DNA of 64,000 nt from a virus: positions 1 to 64,000 of IMG/VR virus record IMGVR_UViG_3300022602_004807, one strand, 5' to 3'. Below the pieces are notes generated by a model, which worked only from the letters and a program-made list of their open reading frames with translations, was not told the origin of the DNA and ran no database searches. Of the stretch, positions 8,222-17,034 are shown piece by piece. Every line of letters begins with the position of its first letter. Position 1 is the first letter of the stretch. The position numbers were made by a program, and so were the translations under genes.

Positions 8222-8767
8222 TTATCCCTGCACCATTTTGCCGAAGACGGTGTAAGCCGTATTACCCGTCCGAGCGATGTCGAACCGATAGCGATCAATT
8301 GAGTTTGCATGGCCGGCAGATGGGGCAATGTTGCCTTCCCAGATGATGGTGACCGAAGCCCCGTCGATCTGCATGCTGGTCATATAGTAGGGTGTTGCGC
8401 CGTTCGTGACCCACAAATCAATCTCGATCCTCAGACCGACCTGCAGCGTTGCGGCCAGCTGCGTGATCGCGGACATCGTAACGTTCAGATTGAAGTTGGC
8501 CGTAGCATTGGCTGTCAGGAAAAGGGTCTTCCCGTTGGCGACATAGAGGTTGATTGACGACGTCGGGGCAGCCGTCCGAATCTCGAATGTCTCAGCAAAA
8601 TTCTGAAATGCGACAGCTAATGCGGCGGAGTTTCCCTGAAAGGTGAATGGAACATTGAAGACGTTGTTATTCGTATTGAAGTCCATCTTTGACGCGAACG
8701 CCGCGTTCCACTGCGCAGCCGTCGGCGTATAGCCGTAAGACCAGTTAGGACTCGATCCACCGTTCAT
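8222..8767 (-). CDS. Baseplate/fibre-connecting hypothetical protein
   Basis: 181 aa. Begins with GYTPTAAQWNAAFASK, a short motif common at the N-terminus of phage fibre-associated proteins, followed by a beta-rich domain. It lies between the J protein and the DUF2612 wedge, 3-7 bases from each. Probably a structural component at the baseplate rim; no firm family. Confidence 0.5.
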   Translation of the reverse strand: MNGGSSPNWSYGYTPTAAQWNAAFASKMDFNTNNNVFNVPFTFQGNSAALAVAFQNFAETFEIRTAAPTSSINLYVANGKTLFLTANATANFNLNVTMSAITQLAATLQVGLRIEIDLWVTNGATPYYMTSMQIDGASVTIIWEGNIAPSAGHANSIDRYRFDIARTGNTAYTVFGKMVQG

Positions 8768-8774
8768 GTCGCCC

Positions 8775-10445
8775 TCAGATGTATGTCACGAAGATTGTGG
8801 ATGCGGAAACGACTGGCGCCTGATTGATGCCGATCTGGATCTCGGCCTGCGCCTGCCCATAGCCGGTGATCGTCTCGCTCGAGACCGTCTGGCCAGTCGA
8901 CACCACATAGGTGCCAGTCCCGCCCGTGCCGGTTCCCAGCCCGGTGATGATCGTGCCGGCCACCACACCCGTCCCCAGCAGAGCTTGGCCTACAGCCAGG
9001 GTGCCGGAGGCGACGGCGGTCACAGTCATCGTGATCCCCGAGATCGAGGCGGTGAAGGTTGCATCCGCGTTGAGGATGGTCGAGCCAAGCTTGATTGCCA
9101 AAACTTGCGCCCATGAGCCAAGGGCTGCGATCGCGGCATAGTAGGAGGACACCGTCAGGATGCTTGCGATCGCTGCGCGCGGGCCGCCACTGACCCCCGA
9201 GAAGAGGTTGGTGATCGCGGTCTGGATCTGGGCCGTGCCGCCGGAAGGAATTGCCGGGTTGTTCTTCATCAGGACGCTGAAGAACACCGTCGGGTTGAGC
9301 GCCGCCTCATAGGTGATCTGATATGGGATCCCCGGCGGTGGATAGGGTGACGAGGTGTCATAGGCCGTGACCGTGGTGTTTCCCATCATAGGGGTGCCAG
9401 GCGCGCGGCTGGACAGAATAGCCTGCGCGATGGCCGATGACGTGCCGCCAGAAACCGTGATGTAGATCGAATAGGGGTTGAGAACCACGCCGCCGAAGTT
9501 CAGGGCCGCGCTGGTGATGGTCTGCGAGACCGAGACCGTATAGGTGCCCACGCCACCCGTTCCGGTCCCCAGACCCGTGATGGTGGTTCCAGCGGCGACG
9601 CCCGGGCCTGTGACGGCCTGCCCGATCTGGATGAATCCTTGGGGCCCGGGAAGCGTCGACTGGATCGACGCGACAGTCAGTGTCGTCCCTGAAATTGATG
9701 AGACGGCCACGACGTTCGGCAGGCCTGCAGAGTAGGAGTTGCTCGGATTGTCCATCACGAAGCAATCGAGGACCCCGGATCCATTCTGAGCCGTCGCCAG
9801 GATAGCGCCCCGGATCGACGCATTCTGACCGTTCGAATTGACCGCCACCGATGCCTGCCGACGAGCCTCAAACTGAGCGCGAGTCTCGACGTTCTGACCC
9901 AAGGCCCCTGCGGCAGGATTCGAGATCGAGTCCCAGCCGGGGATCGTCTGATAAATGGTCGACAGCGCGCCGGCTGCGCATGGCAGCGGCCCTTGCTGAA
10001 TGTTGGCGAAGTTGAGGGAGATGGACCCTCCGACCGGGATCGTGCCGCCATCCACCGCGGCATAGGTGTAGCCGTTGATGTCTTGGGCCAGCGTGCCGCG
10101 GGGAATGACCGTCCCGCTGAGGCCGACACAGGTGCAGGCGACAACCGTGGACTCGCCGGGAATGCGCGACATGAAATAGATGTTGCCGATGGCGTCCTGC
10201 ATCCGGCCCGAGGCGAAGGCAGGGTCAACGCCGTTCGCAAGCGCGCAGAACAGCCCCATGGTGTTGCCGATGGCCGCCGCAAGCGAGGATGCGAGCTGGC
10301 CCTGCGGCGTCGTCAGGTTCGTGACGTTGAGCGTGTTGGAGAAGGCCGCATTGATGTCCTCTAGGACACCCGTCAGGATCGCGCTCTCCGCAGGCGGCTG
10401 AAAGCCTGCCGACGTGAATGACGGCTGGGGGACATTGGTCGTCAT
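8775..10445 (-). CDS. Baseplate J-like protein with two inserted beta-modules
   Basis: 556 aa. The N-terminal half (residues 1-240) has the J-like pattern, with [25 protein letters not shown] and a conserved [13 protein letters not shown] segment. Two copies of a roughly 65-residue module (residues 246-316 and 463-528, motifs [11 protein letters not shown] and [11 protein letters not shown]) interrupt or extend it, which makes it longer than typical J proteins. J proteins form the outer wedge of the baseplate. Starts with ATG overlapping the previous stop (ATGA). Confidence 0.8.
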   Translation of the reverse strand: MTTNVPQPSFTSAGFQPPAESAILTGVLEDINAAFSNTLNVTNLTTPQGQLASSLAAAIGNTMGLFCALANGVDPAFASGRMQDAIGNIYFMSRIPGESTVVACTCVGLSGTVIPRGTLAQDINGYTYAAVDGGTIPVGGSISLNFANIQQGPLPCAAGALSTIYQTIPGWDSISNPAAGALGQNVETRAQFEARRQASVAVNSNGQNASIRGAILATAQNGSGVLDCFVMDNPSNSYSAGLPNVVAVSSISGTTLTVASIQSTLPGPQGFIQIGQAVTGPGVAAGTTITGLGTGTGGVGTYTVSVSQTITSAALNFGGVVLNPYSIYITVSGGTSSAIAQAILSSRAPGTPMMGNTTVTAYDTSSPYPPPGIPYQITYEAALNPTVFFSVLMKNNPAIPSGGTAQIQTAITNLFSGVSGGPRAAIASILTVSSYYAAIAALGSWAQVLAIKLGSTILNADATFTASISGITMTVTAVASGTLAVGQALLGTGVVAGTIITGLGTGTGGTGTYVVSTGQTVSSETITGYGQAQAEIQIGINQAPVVSASTIFVTYI

Positions 10446-10795
10446 ATCGTTGCTACCGCCGTTTGTCCGCTAGAGCTTGTGACCTGGACCTGCCCGATGA
10501 CATTCCGGTTGATGATCGAGGCGAGGTAGCATTTGGCCGAAACCACACCCGGGACCGTCAAAGCAGCCGCAGTGAACTTCGACTTCATCAGCGAGATGGG
10601 TGGCTGTTTCCCGAGGATTAGAGCCCAATAGGGCACGCCAACCGTGGAGTCGTACCAGACCTCACCCTTAAACGTCCGGATGGCGCTGGCAGCGTCCTGT
10701 GCCAAGGCATAGGGCTCAGCAGCGACAGCGATGTTTCCGGAAGCGTCCGCGACCAGATCCCACGTTGTCGGGTTGAGGAACAGCGTCGATGCCAT
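10442..10795 (-). CDS. Baseplate wedge, gp25/Mu gp46-like
   Basis: 117 aa. Motifs [42 protein letters not shown] and a [20 protein letters not shown] block match the small wedge protein that contacts the sheath and seeds its assembly (GPW/gp25 superfamily). It lies between the spike-tip and J genes, as in Pam3- and Mu-type baseplates. Confidence 0.75.
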   Translation of the reverse strand: MASTLFLNPTTWDLVADASGNIAVAAEPYALAQDAASAIRTFKGEVWYDSTVGVPYWALILGKQPPISLMKSKFTAAALTVPGVVSAKCYLASIINRNVIGQVQVTSSSGQTAVATI

Positions 10796-10807
10796 GGACC
10801 CGCCTCG

Positions 10808-11074
10808 TTAAGCGCAGAAGGTTTTTGCCGAACCGCCGATGATGGATGCGCCGCAGCCCGTGGTGCTGCTTGTCCGGGCGACCAAAGCGCCCTCGCATTT
10901 GAACTGGCTGGATCCGGTCAGGATGGGGGTGATCCCATGGAACGGAATCGGACAGGAGTGCAGGTCTCCAACCCGAGCCACGAGCGCACCCTCGACAGTC
11001 GTTCTGGAGGCCGAGGAGATAATGGTCCCACCGTGGTCTGACCCATCCCCCAATCGAGCGACAGCATTACCCAT
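10808..11074 (-). CDS. PAAR-type spike-tip protein
   Basis: 88 aa. Repeated G-D-x-x-x-G-G, ARVGD and ARTSS elements, with Cys and His residues (HSCPIPFHG, CGASIIGG), form the metal-binding cone typical of PAAR proteins that sharpen the membrane-piercing spike. It overlaps the spike gene by eight bases, consistent with a tip and its shaft being made together. Confidence 0.85.
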   Translation of the reverse strand: MGNAVARLGDGSDHGGTIISSASRTTVEGALVARVGDLHSCPIPFHGITPILTGSSQFKCEGALVARTSSTTGCGASIIGGSAKTFCA

Positions 11075-11639
11075 TGATGTCCACGCTCCCGTTTATCTTC
11101 ACGTTCGTGGCATTGACCGTGACTGTGGCGGCAGAGGTGACCTGAATGTCGCCTGGGCTGTTGATCGCGATCTTCCCGCCATTCAGGTTGATGTAGTTCG
11201 TCGGCGTGGTCTGCATGGACATCGAGCCCATGTAGATCCCGTCCGCCATGTCGAAGCGCCGGCGCGATCCCGGCGCAGACTCGGCCCCGTTGTTCGCCTT
11301 GAAGCTCGAGATGTCCCGGTGCGGGATGACCATCAGCCCGATGTCACCGACAACCGGGTCATTGATGATGACGTTCCCGGAGCCTTGGCCGCGCGTGAAC
11401 GGAATGCCCTTGATGACGGCGTGCGACGTTGGATTGCCTCCGACGCCATCGACCATTTTGATCAGAGGCTGCACATCGACCGTTCCCGGAGGGCCTACGC
11501 CACCTCCTGTGACCTTGACGATCTTGACCGGCATTGCGGTTGAGATCCGTCCGAGCGCCTGGCGAATGAGAAAATTGACGCCGTTTTCTGGGGAGCCGGA
11601 TTCGGCCGACCCCATGAATGGATTATATGCGTCGCCCAT
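11067..11639 (-). CDS. Baseplate spike protein, Gp138/gpV type
   Basis: 190 aa. The OB-fold-like N-terminal domain (residues 30-130, with VDVQPLI..VDG and a DVGLMV-like strand IGLMVIPHRDIS) matches Gp138-type spikes. The C-terminal 55 residues are short beta-helix repeats ending in VKINGSVDING. It forms the central spike below the hub, capped by the PAAR protein encoded next. Confidence 0.8.
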   Translation of the reverse strand: MGDAYNPFMGSAESGSPENGVNFLIRQALGRISTAMPVKIVKVTGGGVGPPGTVDVQPLIKMVDGVGGNPTSHAVIKGIPFTRGQGSGNVIINDPVVGDIGLMVIPHRDISSFKANNGAESAPGSRRRFDMADGIYMGSMSMQTTPTNYINLNGGKIAINSPGDIQVTSAATVTVNATNVKINGSVDING

Positions 11640-11642
11640 CGG

Positions 11643-12524
11643 TTAACCTGCTGTTGAGGGGGTCGTGTCTGATGAGGATCCGGCTCGAAGAGCCTTGATC
11701 GTCTGGAACCATTGTCCGTGTGGCGTGACCGCATCGAGCGCGTATTGGAGATAGTAGATATTCCAATCGCCGCACGCTGGCGTGATGATGCTCTGGATCG
11801 TGATCTGCTGCCCGAACTTGATCGAGGGGTTGTAGAGCGTCTTCACGATCACGCCGGACTGGTCGAACATCGGTGTGCCGACAAGGCCAGTCTCTGGGGA
11901 GATGAGCGCGCTTCCCGCCCTCGCCTGTCCAGCTGGCCAAATTGCGAGCACGCCATTCTCGATGATGTGCTCGATGCCGGCGTGCTCAACCAGAGAGAGG
12001 ATTTGAGACCTTGGCGAGCCCCATAGATATGGGTTTGCGAGCTTGATGCTCACGCCGTTGTTCTCAAATTTGAGACCGGCAGCGCCTGCAATCTTCTGCG
12101 CGATCTGCGCGACATCCGTGGAGCCTTGATAGGACACAGGGTCCGTTGGCATAGCGGCTTCTTTCAGCCCGGCCAGTGCCTGCACCCGGAATGCCACCTC
12201 CGGCATGTTCTGCGCATCCACGTAGGCATAATTGATGGTGCCGGTGTAGATCTGGGTGACGCCGCTGTCAGAATCCCCGGCCGAGACCGTGATGGTGTTG
12301 TTCCTGACCTGCGTCATCTGCGTGCCAACGGTCGATAGCTGGTTCATGACCGAAAGAGGCAAACCATAGATTGCCGCGTCCATCTTCCCCATGGTCACGC
12401 CGGATACGGTCTCGATCCTGACAGAGGACCGCAGTCCAACCGCGCTATGGCTGTTACCGCCACCGTCGAATACCCCGGTGCCCATCGAGAAATCGAACTG
12501 AAGGATCTTCTGCGAGAAGGACAT
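11643..12524 (-). CDS. Baseplate hub protein
   Basis: 293 aa from the ATG at 12524, which directly follows the stop of the plug gene at 12526. A longer frame upstream only reads back into that gene. The sequence has gp27/gpD-like features: N-terminal strands (LQFDFSMGTGVF), a middle region with VYIGTI-type strand TQIYTGTINYAYVD, and SYQGSTDVAQIAQKIAGAAGLKFE. It should form the trimeric hub between tail tube and spike. Confidence 0.7.
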   Translation of the reverse strand: MSFSQKILQFDFSMGTGVFDGGGNSHSAVGLRSSVRIETVSGVTMGKMDAAIYGLPLSVMNQLSTVGTQMTQVRNNTITVSAGDSDSGVTQIYTGTINYAYVDAQNMPEVAFRVQALAGLKEAAMPTDPVSYQGSTDVAQIAQKIAGAAGLKFENNGVSIKLANPYLWGSPRSQILSLVEHAGIEHIIENGVLAIWPAGQARAGSALISPETGLVGTPMFDQSGVIVKTLYNPSIKFGQQITIQSIITPACGDWNIYYLQYALDAVTPHGQWFQTIKALRAGSSSDTTPSTAG

Positions 12525-12525
12525 T

Positions 12526-12840
12526 TCAGTAGATGCCTGAAGGAAGTTCGGATGGGGTGAGATAGACCAGCGCAAAACGCGATCCCAAACCCGTGTAGTA
12601 GGGATCGCTTGAGCCCTGCGTGTCCCACCAAATGAAATCGCCGGAGTAGCCCAGATACTGTTTCCGAATGATCGGGTTTGCGTTCTCGCAGATGACACCC
12701 GCGACGACCACTGTCCCATTCAGGAGCACATCCATGAAGAGCCCCTGCTCTTTCTGGTAGATGTTGAATTGCGTCTCCTGACCTGCGAGCAGCGCCAGGA
12801 ACGTCTGCGATTTGACCGATTTCGTGGGGACCACAAGCAT
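12526..12840 (-). CDS. Baseplate plug protein, Pam3 gp18-like
   Basis: 104 aa from the ATG at 12840. The core NYYQK-like segment QFNIYQKEQGLFMDVLLNG, then ENANPIIRKQYLGYSGD and YYTGLGSRFALVYL, is the plug family described for cyanophage Pam3. It sits between the Dit-like and hub genes, as expected for that baseplate type. Confidence 0.75.
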   Translation of the reverse strand: MLVVPTKSVKSQTFLALLAGQETQFNIYQKEQGLFMDVLLNGTVVVAGVICENANPIIRKQYLGYSGDFIWWDTQGSSDPYYTGLGSRFALVYLTPSELPSGIY

Positions 12841-12850
12841 GGTTGTCGTC

Positions 12851-13459
12851 CTACGCGAAGGCTTGGTTGATCGGGTCGCTGATGTTGGACGGCGCGGCTG
12901 TTGGCTGCACCGTGCCGCCATTCACCGGGTCTGCGGCCGCCGGAGATGCCGCATTCGACATATCGAACCCGCTGGGGGCTGAGGTTCCCGCGATGCGCAC
13001 CTCACGAAGCCAGACATCCACGGCCAATAGCTTCACGCCATTGGAAGAGGTGCGCCGGTAGTCGAAGTGGACCACGTTTGCGTTGGTATAGACCGCCTCG
13101 GGCGAAACTACATCGTAGAGGTTCAGGTCTCCGACGATGGCCTCGATGCTCTGCAGCAGCGCCTGACGGTTGGCGTCAGACCCGCCCGCGACATAGCGCA
13201 CTCGAACGTCGAATGGCTGATAAACCTTGTCGTAGGAGACAAAGGCCCCGGTCTCGATGGGATAGTCCGCGACGACGTATTCTTCCTTGTAGGAGAATTC
13301 GACGACGGTATCAGCCGAGACGACCGGAGCGCCCCCGGAGAAGATGCCCCACTGCGGCCCATAGCCGAGTGAGGCATAGCTGATGGTGTCCTGCGTCAGC
13401 AGTGCGCCGGTGAAGTCGCCAATGGCGAACCCCAGCGTCGGAAGGCCGTTGATGCCCAT
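12851..13459 (-). CDS. Dit-like distal tail protein
   Basis: 202 aa. Residues 35-150 (VEFSYKEEYVVADYPIETGAFVSYDKV region) match Dit-like N-terminal domains of simple myoviral baseplates. The last 45 residues are Ala/Pro-rich and probably disordered. It lies directly after the tape measure gene. Confidence 0.75.
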   Translation of the reverse strand: MGINGLPTLGFAIGDFTGALLTQDTISYASLGYGPQWGIFSGGAPVVSADTVVEFSYKEEYVVADYPIETGAFVSYDKVYQPFDVRVRYVAGGSDANRQALLQSIEAIVGDLNLYDVVSPEAVYTNANVVHFDYRRTSSNGVKLLAVDVWLREVRIAGTSAPSGFDMSNAASPAAADPVNGGTVQPTAAPSNISDPINQAFA

Positions 13460-13460
13460 C

Positions 13461-15923
13461 TCATGCTAATCCGTAGTTCGCGTGAGCAGGACCAAAAACA
13501 TTCGCCACGGACTCACGAATGGTCGACGCAATCCCATGGCCATTGGTGGCCTGGGTGTGGACATTGATCGACCCGATGTGCGTCTGGGTGTGCGACGTGT
13601 TGTTCACCGGGTTGTGGTGATAGTTGTAGTCGGTCCTGATCGCCCCGGCGGCACCCTTTGCAAGGTTCGACGGGTTAAACCAGTTCGGCTTTCCAGCATC
13701 CTGTGGGCTGCCTGATCCCGGATTGGTTCGATAGGCCTTCACGACGGCCCCCGACCTGTCGTTGTCAACTTTCGGGGATTCGAATTCGTGGGTGATGACA
13801 CGAGAGCCAGGGCCAAGGCCTTCCGCAGTCGCATTCATCAAAATGCGCTTCGTCTGCTTGTACTGACCCGACATCGCTCGATGCGCCATTTCGCGCATCT
13901 GACCTTCCGCCGAATTCATTGCGTAGCCATGCTCTTTGAGCCAAGCAAACATCGCGGATCGACGAGTAAGCCGGGCTCCGTAAATTCCGTAGCCCGTTCC
14001 CCCATCATGCGACTTATTCGGGTTTAGGCCAGATTCCATATCGGCCTGCCCGACAAGGTGAGCCGCCGCGGCCCTCAGATTGGCTTCTGGGACACCTTCC
14101 TTGCGGAGCTGGTCCATCGCATAGCCCATCATGGCTTCGCGTGTTGCAGGCTTTGCTGATCCGCCTGTGCCGCCCGTGAACGGGCCGGAGCCGGGGCTCT
14201 TCGGCTCGCCTGGAGTGCCAGCACTTTTGCGGCCGGCACCAGTGAGGCTGGACACGGCCCGAGATACCGCTGCCGCAGGGCCGGACGCAGCCCCACTCGG
14301 ACCGGATCCGAATAGGGTGTTCATCAACCCGCCGAATAGGCCACCAGACGAGCCTGCAGACGAATTCTCGCCCATCTGGACCAGCTTTACGGGCAAGGGG
14401 TTTGAGGACGACACCTCGCCCCCACTCACGCGAATAGCGAGCCCCATGATTGCGCTGGCGGCTGACGCGGCTGCGTTCGGCAGGCCGGTCCCAATTCCCG
14501 CGAACATGCGACCAAGATCCGGGATGATCGTCCCGCTGGTGCGAGGTGTGAACAGTTCAGGCCGGCGCTCACCCACAAGATAGGTCTTGCCAGCTTCGAC
14601 AGGTCCGCCACCAGCACGAGCCCCGTCAATGCCGGGCGGCATTGGAACGAACGGCCCCTTGCCTGGCATTAGCCCGTCAGGGTCGCTCGGTAGGCCTCCG
14701 GATGGCCCTGTATTCATCTCAGGCAGATGCAGCGTTTCGCGCGCCGCCTGTCCTTCCGTTAATCCCTTTTTCAGCCACTCCGGAGCGCTGGATGAAATCA
14801 TAGAGAGGGCGCTGCCAAATAGCCCGACGATACCAGTTACAGACCCCGCAGCAGCAGCCATGAAACTTGCGAAAGTTCTGGCGTATCCAGCGATTTTTGC
14901 CATGCCGACGACAATTCGAGCAATTTTCATCGTCGCCCAAATGCCCGCAACGACCTTCAGCGCAGTTCCCCACCCCGTCGTGCTCGAAACGATTGAGTCG
15001 ATGCTTTTGGCTGTCGCCGCAATGTCCGACGCGATCTTCGGGACGTTATCCCGAATCCATTCCAGCGTGCCCCGGATCGCGTCTGAGAAGGCTTCCTTGT
15101 TGGCTTGCGCCCAACGCTGAAAGTCGCTGACAACGCCTTCCACGACAGGCGCAATCTTCGGGAGGATGTCGTTTGCAACCGCTGCGAGGGTCTGCTTCAG
15201 CTCAGTGAATGATGTCAGCAGCCGGTTCGACGCATCAATGGCAGCCGGCGACGTCAGCCCGATTTGGCCGCTCTTCTCCAGCTCCTCCCGAACCTTCTTG
15301 CTGCCCTGAACGAGCAGGTTGAATTCCGATTCCGGGATGTGAAGCTTCTGCGCCAGGTCGAGGGCAACGGTCCTCTGGCCCTGATCGTCCAGCTTCTTGA
15401 GCGCATCGGCAGCAGACAACAGGAACGGCGTCAGGCCATGCCCATAGTCGACAGCTTGCCCCGACAGCGCGCCGATGCGAGCGATGGCTTCCATGAAGCC
15501 TTGGCTCTGCTGGCCAATCTTGACGTTAGCCAGCTCGGTGCTGATGGCCCGGATCGACTCCGCCGCGCCCTCAGACGTATGCGACACACGCTCGATTGCG
15601 TTGACCAGCGCCTGCACATCCTGCGGCTTCTGGCCGACGTTGGCCGCAAACAGCCCCAGCGCGGCATCCGCCTTGGTCAGGTCGGACGTGAAGTCCTTGA
15701 GGCCTCTTGCGCCTGCCAGTACCGCGAACAGCTCAAGGAACCGGATCGTCAGCTTGTTGACAAACTCGTTCGACGACTTGATCGACTTCTCAATCTCGGC
15801 CCCGCCCTTGCGGACGGTTTCCTTGGTCTTGTCGATCTGGTCGCGGGCTTCCTGCTGCCCCCTGCGCAGGTCCTTGGAATCGAAGCCAAGCGTGACAACG
15901 AGAGAATCAATAACCGTTGCCAT
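13461..15923 (-). CDS. Tape measure protein with C-terminal tail lysozyme
   Basis: 820 aa. The N-terminus (residues 1-60, coiled coil after VVTLGFDSKDLRRGQQEARD) is a normal tape-measure start. Residues 320-380 hold hydrophobic, membrane-competent helices. Residues 410-590 are Gly/Pro/Ser-rich. Residues 595-735 match phage tail lysozyme, with likely catalytic Glu630 in GQADMESGLNP. Length sets tail length; 820 aa predicts about 120 nm if 1.5 angstrom per residue holds, which is a family rule and not measured here. The start lies inside the end of the chaperone frame. Confidence 0.85.
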   Translation of the reverse strand: MATVIDSLVVTLGFDSKDLRRGQQEARDQIDKTKETVRKGGAEIEKSIKSSNEFVNKLTIRFLELFAVLAGARGLKDFTSDLTKADAALGLFAANVGQKPQDVQALVNAIERVSHTSEGAAESIRAISTELANVKIGQQSQGFMEAIARIGALSGQAVDYGHGLTPFLLSAADALKKLDDQGQRTVALDLAQKLHIPESEFNLLVQGSKKVREELEKSGQIGLTSPAAIDASNRLLTSFTELKQTLAAVANDILPKIAPVVEGVVSDFQRWAQANKEAFSDAIRGTLEWIRDNVPKIASDIAATAKSIDSIVSSTTGWGTALKVVAGIWATMKIARIVVGMAKIAGYARTFASFMAAAAGSVTGIVGLFGSALSMISSSAPEWLKKGLTEGQAARETLHLPEMNTGPSGGLPSDPDGLMPGKGPFVPMPPGIDGARAGGGPVEAGKTYLVGERRPELFTPRTSGTIIPDLGRMFAGIGTGLPNAAASAASAIMGLAIRVSGGEVSSSNPLPVKLVQMGENSSAGSSGGLFGGLMNTLFGSGPSGAASGPAAAVSRAVSSLTGAGRKSAGTPGEPKSPGSGPFTGGTGGSAKPATREAMMGYAMDQLRKEGVPEANLRAAAAHLVGQADMESGLNPNKSHDGGTGYGIYGARLTRRSAMFAWLKEHGYAMNSAEGQMREMAHRAMSGQYKQTKRILMNATAEGLGPGSRVITHEFESPKVDNDRSGAVVKAYRTNPGSGSPQDAGKPNWFNPSNLAKGAAGAIRTDYNYHHNPVNNTSHTQTHIGSINVHTQATNGHGIASTIRESVANVFGPAHANYGLA

Positions 15924-16529
15924 GTTCTTTTCGCTCCCGTTCCTTTTGAACGATGCGCCGGTTGTGCGCGTCCACCGAGTTGATCTCTAGGAGGAGATAG
16001 ACATCTTCGATGGAATAGTCGGTCTGGCAGTCCCTCAGACTCGCCTTGCCCGAGGAGACGACCGCCCCGATGGTAGCGGGGGTGTTGGCGTATTCGAGGA
16101 AGTTTCCGCCGGCGTCTCCGAGGTCGAGCTCGATGGGGCGCCGGGAAGCGAAAAACCCGTGTGAAGCTTGAAAACCTCCCACTTGAGGATCAGCCGGGTC
16201 TTCGTTTCCTCGATGTCGTCCAGCGTCAGCTTGCGCCGAAGCATTGGATTGGACGGGTCAGGAAGCACATAGACGCACTTCATCAGCTCGTCCGCCAGGC
16301 GCCATGATTCCTCGCCCGGCATGTGGAACAGCGCGTTGATCCCGATGACCGCGAGCTGCTCCATTCCAGCGCCAGCGATGTCGCCCACGTCGACACCACC
16401 AGCTGCAAGTGCCATGACGACCTGCCATGCCCAACGCTCGGCATCGTAGGCCGACATTTCGGCAATGAGGAACGTCTTGCCCTTGTCCCGGCCCTCGTCC
16501 GAGACGATGTATTCGACTTCCTTACGCAA
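15907..16529 (-). CDS. Tail assembly chaperone, frameshifted long form (gpGT-like)
   Basis: 207 aa if ribosomes slip -1 at the GGGTTTT heptamer (16152-16158). Residues 1-126 come from the first frame; the next 81 come from the -1 frame, beginning FASRRPIELD and ending at 15907. The extension has TDYSIEDVYLLLEINSVDAHNRR, typical of the T part that binds the tape measure. The stop overlaps the tape measure start by 17 bases. Heptamer phase, position and product all agree with known gpG/gpGT pairs. Confidence 0.85.
16035..16529 (-). CDS. Tail assembly chaperone, short form (gpG-like)
   Basis: 164 aa without frameshift. Residues 1-126 hold the conserved chaperone (RWAWQVVMALAAGGVDVGD and KTRLILKWEVFKLHTGF). 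After the slippery site the zero-frame tail is a low-complexity Ser/Pro/Thr stretch, which is why the short form looks like a simple truncation. It follows the tube gene and precedes the tape measure gene, the normal order. Confidence 0.8.
   Translation of the reverse strand: MRKEVEYIVSDEGRDKGKTFLIAEMSAYDAERWAWQVVMALAAGGVDVGDIAGAGMEQLAVIGINALFHMPGEESWRLADELMKCVYVLPDPSNPMLRRKLTLDDIEETKTRLILKWEVFKLHTGFSLPGAPSSSTSETPAETSSNTPTPPLPSGRSSPRARRV
16152..16158 (-). promoter_or_regulatory. Programmed -1 frameshift site GGGTTTT
   Basis: On the minus strand the heptamer reads G GGT TTT in the zero frame (Gly125-Phe126 of the 16035-16529 gene), the canonical X XXY YYZ form. A -1 slip re-pairs as GGG TTT and enters the 15907 frame without a stop. 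The GC-rich sequence that follows could form a stimulatory structure, which I did not fold. Confidence 0.85.
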
Positions 16530-16545
16530 GGTCGAATTCCTTCAC

Positions 16546-16998
16546 TCAGGTGATCGGAGACGTGTTGGCGGGCGCTGGGAAGATCGAGTTCCAGACGATC
16601 CCGTACTTCCTCGGCTGCAGGATCTTGTGAACGCCCGAATAGGTCGGGTAGCTCGAAAGGTATCCGTTGACGAGCAGGTACTTTTTCCCGATGGCCGGGA
16701 GCGTCAGGGTGCCAGAGCAGCCGATGGCATCCTTGATGTTCTGCATCTGCACCCACCAATTATCGAAGATGTCATTGGATGGTGAATTCGCCTGCAGGGT
16801 GATCGTCTGCTCGAACGGCACGAACTGGAAGCCGGCCGCGAGAACGCCATCCACGCCCATCTGGGTCTCGATGGTCCGGATTTCCGCGACGTCGGTGACG
16901 TTGTCGGTGGAGAACTGCTGCAGCTGCTGAGGGGTAGGATAGAGACCCGGAATTGCCAGTGCGAAGATTGCATTGGCGGCGGTCAATGTACCAGCCAT
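16546..16998 (-). CDS. Tail tube protein
   Basis: 150 aa, typical of tube length. It follows the sheath gene and precedes the chaperone, which is diagnostic by position. Motifs FEQTITLQANSPSNDIFDNWW and PAIGKKYLLVNGYLS are consistent with tube proteins paired with DUF3383 sheaths. The protein should stack as hexameric rings inside the sheath. Confidence 0.75.
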   Translation of the reverse strand: MAGTLTAANAIFALAIPGLYPTPQQLQQFSTDNVTDVAEIRTIETQMGVDGVLAAGFQFVPFEQTITLQANSPSNDIFDNWWVQMQNIKDAIGCSGTLTLPAIGKKYLLVNGYLSSYPTYSGVHKILQPRKYGIVWNSIFPAPANTSPIT

Positions 16999-17034
16999 GT
17001 TGATGACTCCTGTTGAAGGTTATGGGGCCGCCGA

